A DNA stretch of 23,988 bases, from NCBI GenBank assembly GCA_964437825.1, contig CAYTIH010000039.1:1-23988 (forward strand), read 5' to 3'. This stretch comes from JBJFCE01 sp964437825 (lineage in GTDB: Bacteria; Bacillota; Clostridia; Lachnospirales; Lachnospiraceae). The position numbers and the translations under genes were made by a program. Under the pieces are notes generated by a model. It made no database searches, was not told where the DNA came from, and was given only the letters and a program-made list of their open reading frames with translations. This document shows, in pieces, positions 20,595 through 23,988 of this stretch (positions are counted from its first letter, which is position 1; every line of letters begins with the position of its first letter).

Positions 20595-21779
20595 ATGGCA
20601 AAGAAAGTAGTTTTAGCAGGTGCATGCCGTACCGCAATTGGTAAAATGGGTGGAGCCTTAAGCTCAACACCGGCTCCGGTTCTTGGTTCTATCGTGATTA
20701 AAGAAGCATTAAAGAGAGCAGGAGTTCCTGCCGAAGCTGTTGATCATGTATATATGGGATGTGTTATCCAGGCCGGACTCGGACAGAACGTAGCGCGTCA
20801 GGCATCCTTAAAAGCAGGCTTACCTGTAACCACGCCTGCCGTAACCGTGAACGTAGTATGCGGTTCCGGTCTGAACTGTGTGAATATGGCTGCACAGATG
20901 ATTATGGCAGGAGATGCCGATATCGTTGTAGCAGGCGGTATGGAAAATATGTCCATGGCTCCTTATGCAGCTATGAATGCCCGTTTCGGATACAGAATGA
21001 ACAACGGTAAGTTTGTGGATACCATGGTGAACGATGCATTATGGGATGCTTTCAACGATTATCATATGATGATTACCGCAGAGAATGTAGCTGAGCAGTG
21101 GGGTATCACCCGTGAGGAACTGGATGCATTTTCCGCAAGCAGCCAGCAGAAATGTGAAGCCGCTGTCGCAGCAGGCAAATTTAAAGATGAAATCGTTCCT
21201 GTAGAAATTAAAGTGAAAAAGAATACGGTTGTATTTGACACGGATGAAGGTCCTCGTGCAGGCGTAACAGCTGAAAGCCTTGCTTCCTTAAAGTGCTGTT
21301 CCGGAAAAGCAGACGGACTTGTAACAGCAGGTAATGCATCCGGTATTAATGATGGTGCGGCAGCGATTGTTGTTATGTCCGAAGAAAAAGCAAAAGAGCT
21401 TGGCGTTACACCGATGGCTGCCTTCGTTGCAGGTGCGCTTGGCGGCGTGGATCCTTCTATTATGGGTGTAGGACCCGTTGCTGCAACCAAGAAGGTTATG
21501 GAGAAGACAGGCTTAACAGTGGACGATATGGACCTGATTGAAGCAAACGAAGCTTTTGCAGCACAGTCCATCGCAGTTGCAAGAGATCTTGGCTTTAATC
21601 CCGATAAATTAAATGTAAACGGCGGTGCAATCGCACTCGGACATCCTGTAGGAGCTTCCGGATGCCGTATCCTTGTAACACTGCTTCATGAAATGCAGAA
21701 GCGTGATGCAAAGAAGGGTCTTGCAACTCTTTGCATCGGTGGCGGTATGGGATGCGCAACCATCGTTGAGAGAGACTAA
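20595..21779 (+). CDS. thlA: Acetyl-CoA C-acetyltransferase (thiolase)
   Basis: Condenses two acetyl-CoA to acetoacetyl-CoA, the first step towards butyrate. At 394 residues, with ATG at 20595 behind AGGAGG (20581-20586); the frame is open to 20544 but those extra residues (MKNPKNRAFNSKQ) have no ribosome site. The catalytic nucleophile Cys89 is in VVCGSGLNCVN, His350 in GGAIALGHPVGASG, and the second active-site Cys380 in LCIGGGMGCA. NEAFAAQSIAV is also present. It heads the cluster thlA-crt-hbd-bcd. Codons such as gca, gtt and aaa are used heavily, consistent with high expression. A hairpin between it and crt may set relative mRNA levels. Confidence 0.96.
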   Translation: MAKKVVLAGACRTAIGKMGGALSSTPAPVLGSIVIKEALKRAGVPAEAVDHVYMGCVIQAGLGQNVARQASLKAGLPVTTPAVTVNVVCGSGLNCVNMAAQMIMAGDADIVVAGGMENMSMAPYAAMNARFGYRMNNGKFVDTMVNDALWDAFNDYHMMITAENVAEQWGITREELDAFSASSQQKCEAAVAAGKFKDEIVPVEIKVKKNTVVFDTDEGPRAGVTAESLASLKCCSGKADGLVTAGNASGINDGAAAIVVMSEEKAKELGVTPMAAFVAGALGGVDPSIMGVGPVAATKKVMEKTGLTVDDMDLIEANEAFAAQSIAVARDLGFNPDKLNVNGGAIALGHPVGASGCRILVTLLHEMQKRDAKKGLATLCIGGGMGCATIVERD

Positions 21780-21801
21780 TTGAAGCTCGAAATGATAAAA
21801 A

Positions 21802-21836
21802 TTAGGAGAATATCCGCTGTTTGGGTATTCTCCTAA
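21802..21836 (+). promoter_or_regulatory. Long intergenic hairpin between thlA and crt
   Basis: TTAGGAGAATATCC (21802-21815) pairs with GGGTATTCTCCTAA (21823-21836), a 14-bp stem with one G-U and a 7-nt loop. No T-tract follows, so it is more likely an mRNA stabiliser, processing site or partial attenuator than a full terminator. Confidence 0.6.
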
Positions 21837-21898
21837 AAGTGTGTAGATATATGTATGACGATTAAAAATTATTTTCGTGAGAAGAAAGGAATCAAACA

Positions 21899-22675
21899 AT
21901 GGGATTTGTTTTATACGAACAGAAAGATGCAGTGGGAATCATTACAATTAACCGTCCGGAAGCATTGAATGCATTAAATTCCGCAGTACTTGATGATTTA
22001 AATGCAATGATTGATGCAGTTGACTTAAATGCAGTAAGATGCCTGATTTTAACAGGTGCAGGCGAGAAGTCTTTTGTTGCAGGCGCGGATATCGGAGAGA
22101 TGAGCTCCTTAACAAAGGCCGAGGGTGAAGCATTCGGTAAGAAGGGAAATGATATTTTCCGCAAGATCGAAACCTTACCGGTTCCTGTCATTGCCGCAGT
22201 AAACGGCTTTGCACTTGGCGGCGGCTGCGAGATTTCCATGAGCTGCGATATCAGAATCTGTTCCGAGAATGCAGTATTCGGACAGCCTGAGGTTGGCCTT
22301 GGCATCACACCCGGCTTTGGCGGAACTCAGAGACTTGCAAGACTGGTATCCCCGGGAATGGCAAAGCAGCTGATTTATACTGCAAGAAATATCAAGGCTG
22401 ACGAAGCATACAGAATCGGTCTTGTAAACGCCGTATATCCTCAGGAGGAGTTAATGGCTCAGGCAGAGAAGATGGCAGCAGGCATTGCAAAGAATGCGCC
22501 TATCGCAGTTCGAAACTGCAAGAAAGCAATTAACGACGGACTGGAAGCGGGCATGGACGAAGCAATTGTGATTGAAGAAAAGCTCTTTGGCGACTGCTTT
22601 GAAACCCATGATCAGGTAGAAGGTATGACCGCATTCCTTGAAAAGAGAAAAGAGAAGAATTTTACCAATAACTGA
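21899..22675 (+). CDS. crt: 3-hydroxybutyryl-CoA dehydratase (crotonase)
   Basis: Dehydrates 3-hydroxybutyryl-CoA to crotonyl-CoA. A 258-residue member of the enoyl-CoA hydratase family with oxyanion-hole segment FVAGADI (59-65) and GFALGGGCE (103-111). Both catalytic glutamates, Glu111 and Glu131 (GQPEVGLG), are present, which separates it from non-hydratase relatives lacking one. The C-terminal helices (KNAPIAVRNCKKAIN) are standard. The ribosome site AAAGGAAT lies before the ATG. It lies 119 bases after thlA and 93 bases before hbd; all run the same way, supporting one operon. Confidence 0.95.
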   Translation: MGFVLYEQKDAVGIITINRPEALNALNSAVLDDLNAMIDAVDLNAVRCLILTGAGEKSFVAGADIGEMSSLTKAEGEAFGKKGNDIFRKIETLPVPVIAAVNGFALGGGCEISMSCDIRICSENAVFGQPEVGLGITPGFGGTQRLARLVSPGMAKQLIYTARNIKADEAYRIGLVNAVYPQEELMAQAEKMAAGIAKNAPIAVRNCKKAINDGLEAGMDEAIVIEEKLFGDCFETHDQVEGMTAFLEKRKEKNFTNN

Positions 22676-22768
22676 TTCTGAAGCAGAAGGAAAATCAGAT
22701 TCGGACTTAAGGAATATACGAAAGGATCCAAACGGCACAGCCGATGGAAAATAGAAGGAGGAACTAAA

Positions 22769-23608
22769 ATGAAAGTAGGTATTATTGGCGCAGGAACAAT
22801 GGGTTCCGGAATTGCACAGGCTTTCGCTCAGACCGAAGGCTATGAAGTATGCCTTTGCGATATCAATGAAGAATTCGCAGCAAACGGCAAAAATAAGATT
22901 GCAAAGGGTTTTGCAAAGAGAGTTGAAAAAGGGAAAATGACTCAGGAAGACGCTGACAAGATCTTAGCTAAGATCACAACCGGCGTTAAAGATATCTGTG
23001 GCGACTGCGACCTGATCGTAGAGGCTGCTCTGGAAGTTATGGCTGTAAAGCAGCAGACATTCAAGGAACTGATGGATATCTGTAAGAAGGATTGTATCTT
23101 TGCTACCAATACTTCTTCTCTTTCCATCACGGAAATCGGACAGGGACTTGACAGGCCGATCATCGGTATGCATTTCTTCAATCCGGCACCTGTTATGAAG
23201 CTGATCGAGGTTATCCGCGGTGAGAACACAACGGATGAAATCAACAACAGGGTTATCGAAATCTCTAAAGAGATCGGCAAGACTCCTGTAGAAGTAAACG
23301 AAGCGGCAGGCTTTGTTGTCAACAGAATTCTCATTCCGATGATCAATGAGGGCATTTGTGTACTGGAGGCAGGTGTTGCATCCGCATCCGATATTGATAC
23401 CGCTATGAAGCTTGGAGCAAATCATCCGATGGGACCTCTTGAACTGGGTGACTATATCGGACTTGATATCGTGCTTGCAATCATGGAAGTAATCTATGCG
23501 GAAACAGGCGATTCCAAGTATCGTCCGGCGCCCCTTCTTCGTAAGATGGTGCGTGCAAAGAAGCTTGGTAGAAAGACCGGTATCGGCTTCTATGATTATA
23601 CGAAATAA
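22769..23608 (+). CDS. hbd: 3-hydroxybutyryl-CoA dehydrogenase
   Basis: Reduces acetoacetyl-CoA to 3-hydroxybutyryl-CoA with NAD(P)H. It has 279 residues, close to the usual 280-282. The Rossmann motif GAGTMGSGIA lies at 7-16, with Asp31 after the second strand (CLCDIN), which favours NADH. The catalytic region has NTSSLSITEI (114-123) and His135 in GMHFFNPAPVMKLIEV, with its partner Glu147. The C-terminal dimerisation domain carries EAAGFVVNRILIPMINE and NHPMGPLELGDYIGLD. GGAGG precedes the ATG. The bcd gene starts 31 bases downstream. Confidence 0.96.
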   Translation: MKVGIIGAGTMGSGIAQAFAQTEGYEVCLCDINEEFAANGKNKIAKGFAKRVEKGKMTQEDADKILAKITTGVKDICGDCDLIVEAALEVMAVKQQTFKELMDICKKDCIFATNTSSLSITEIGQGLDRPIIGMHFFNPAPVMKLIEVIRGENTTDEINNRVIEISKEIGKTPVEVNEAAGFVVNRILIPMINEGICVLEAGVASASDIDTAMKLGANHPMGPLELGDYIGLDIVLAIMEVIYAETGDSKYRPAPLLRKMVRAKKLGRKTGIGFYDYTK

Positions 23609-23639
23609 AAATCTGAAATAAATTGGAGGAAATAAAATC

Positions 23640-23988
23640 ATGGATTTTACTTTAAGCAAAGAACATGAAATGGCGAGACAGTTATTCAAAGATTTCGCTG
23701 AAAAAGAAGTAAAGCCTCTTGCTCAGGAGGTTGATGAGACAGAAGTATTCCCCAGAGTAACCGTTGATAAAATGGCGAAATACGGTTTTCTCGGTATTCC
23801 CGTTCCGAAGGAATACGGCGGACAGGGCTGTGATGCTCTAACCTATGCAATGTGTGTTGAGGAGTTGTCCAAGGTCTGCGGTACCACAGGCGTTATCGTA
23901 TCCGCACATACATCCCTTTGCTGCGATCCGATTCTGACCTATGGTACGCCGGAACAGAAAGAAAAATACTTAATTCCCCTTGCAAAGG
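23640..23988 (+). CDS. bcd: Butyryl-CoA dehydrogenase, N-terminal 116 residues (partial)
   Basis: The start of an acyl-CoA dehydrogenase cut off by the window end. ATG at 23640 follows GGAGG (23625-23629). The visible residues (MDFTLSKEHEMARQLFKDFA, then KYGFLGIPVPKEYGGQG, YAMCVEELSKVCGTTGVIVSAHTSL in two parts, and YGTPEQKEKYL) are the helical N-terminal domain of short-chain acyl-CoA dehydrogenases. After thlA-crt-hbd it is almost certainly butyryl-CoA dehydrogenase, which in Clostridia works with EtfAB to couple crotonyl-CoA reduction to ferredoxin reduction. The catalytic glutamate and FAD-binding regions lie beyond the window. Confidence 0.93.
   Translation, partial: MDFTLSKEHEMARQLFKDFAEKEVKPLAQEVDETEVFPRVTVDKMAKYGFLGIPVPKEYGGQGCDALTYAMCVEELSKVCGTTGVIVSAHTSLCCDPILTYGTPEQKEKYLIPLAK

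Noticed and set aside
1..23988. CRISPR arrays, tRNA or rRNA genes, transposases and phage genes
   Set aside because: No regularly spaced repeats, cloverleaf sequences, rRNA signatures, transposase motifs or integrase motifs were found on reading both strands.

Overview
The window looks like a chromosomal segment of a butyrate-forming Clostridia bacterium, most likely Lachnospiraceae. The evidence is the Firmicutes order rpsD-rpoA-rplQ / ecfA1-ecfA2-ecfT-truA / rplM-rpsI, an enlarged L17, strong GGAGG ribosome sites, near-consensus sigma-A promoters and a thl-crt-hbd-bcd butyryl-CoA cluster. Most of the window is housekeeping DNA. The unusual material lies between genes and in a few accessory genes.

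Region 1 (1-1942) is the end of a ribosomal operon: the 3' end of rpsD, rpoA, rplQ and a strong terminator. Region 2 (1943-3631) interrupts the usual rplQ-to-ecfA synteny. It has a promoter, a five-codon leader ORF, a dense set of inverted repeats with a possible pseudoknot, a lipoprotein gene with two similar halves (possibly IseA-like), GC-rich palindromes and a terminator. Region 3 (3632-7147) is the energising module of ECF vitamin transporters, translationally coupled to truA. Region 4 (7186-8263) is rplM-rpsI with a consensus promoter, a structured L13-type leader and a terminator.

Region 5 (8304-15128) is mixed accessory and housekeeping DNA. It holds a DUF1848 gene cut off before its expected C-terminal cysteine motif, lrgAB on the minus strand, a COG3044 ABC-class ATPase behind two palindromes, a double DUF305 gene, an HD hydrolase, a YbaK-family deacylase and an SDR reductase. 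Region 6 (15218-20397) covers redox and envelope functions: thioredoxin reductase, a secreted SH3-SH3-NlpC/P60 hydrolase whose leader carries a WalR-type direct repeat, a gene-free stretch with a cluster of DnaA boxes, long-form HPF, and a membrane-anchored M23 peptidase. Region 7 (20481-23988) is the butyrate pathway: thiolase, crotonase, 3-hydroxybutyryl-CoA dehydrogenase and the start of butyryl-CoA dehydrogenase. It sits behind a promoter with a Rex-like operator, which would tie expression to the NADH/NAD ratio.

No rRNA, tRNA, CRISPR array, transposase or prophage gene was seen. The best candidates for something undescribed are the structured element at 2076-2211 with its lipoprotein gene, the DnaA-box cluster at 18107-18177, and the paired palindromes before the COG3044 ATPase. 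All motif calls were made by eye.
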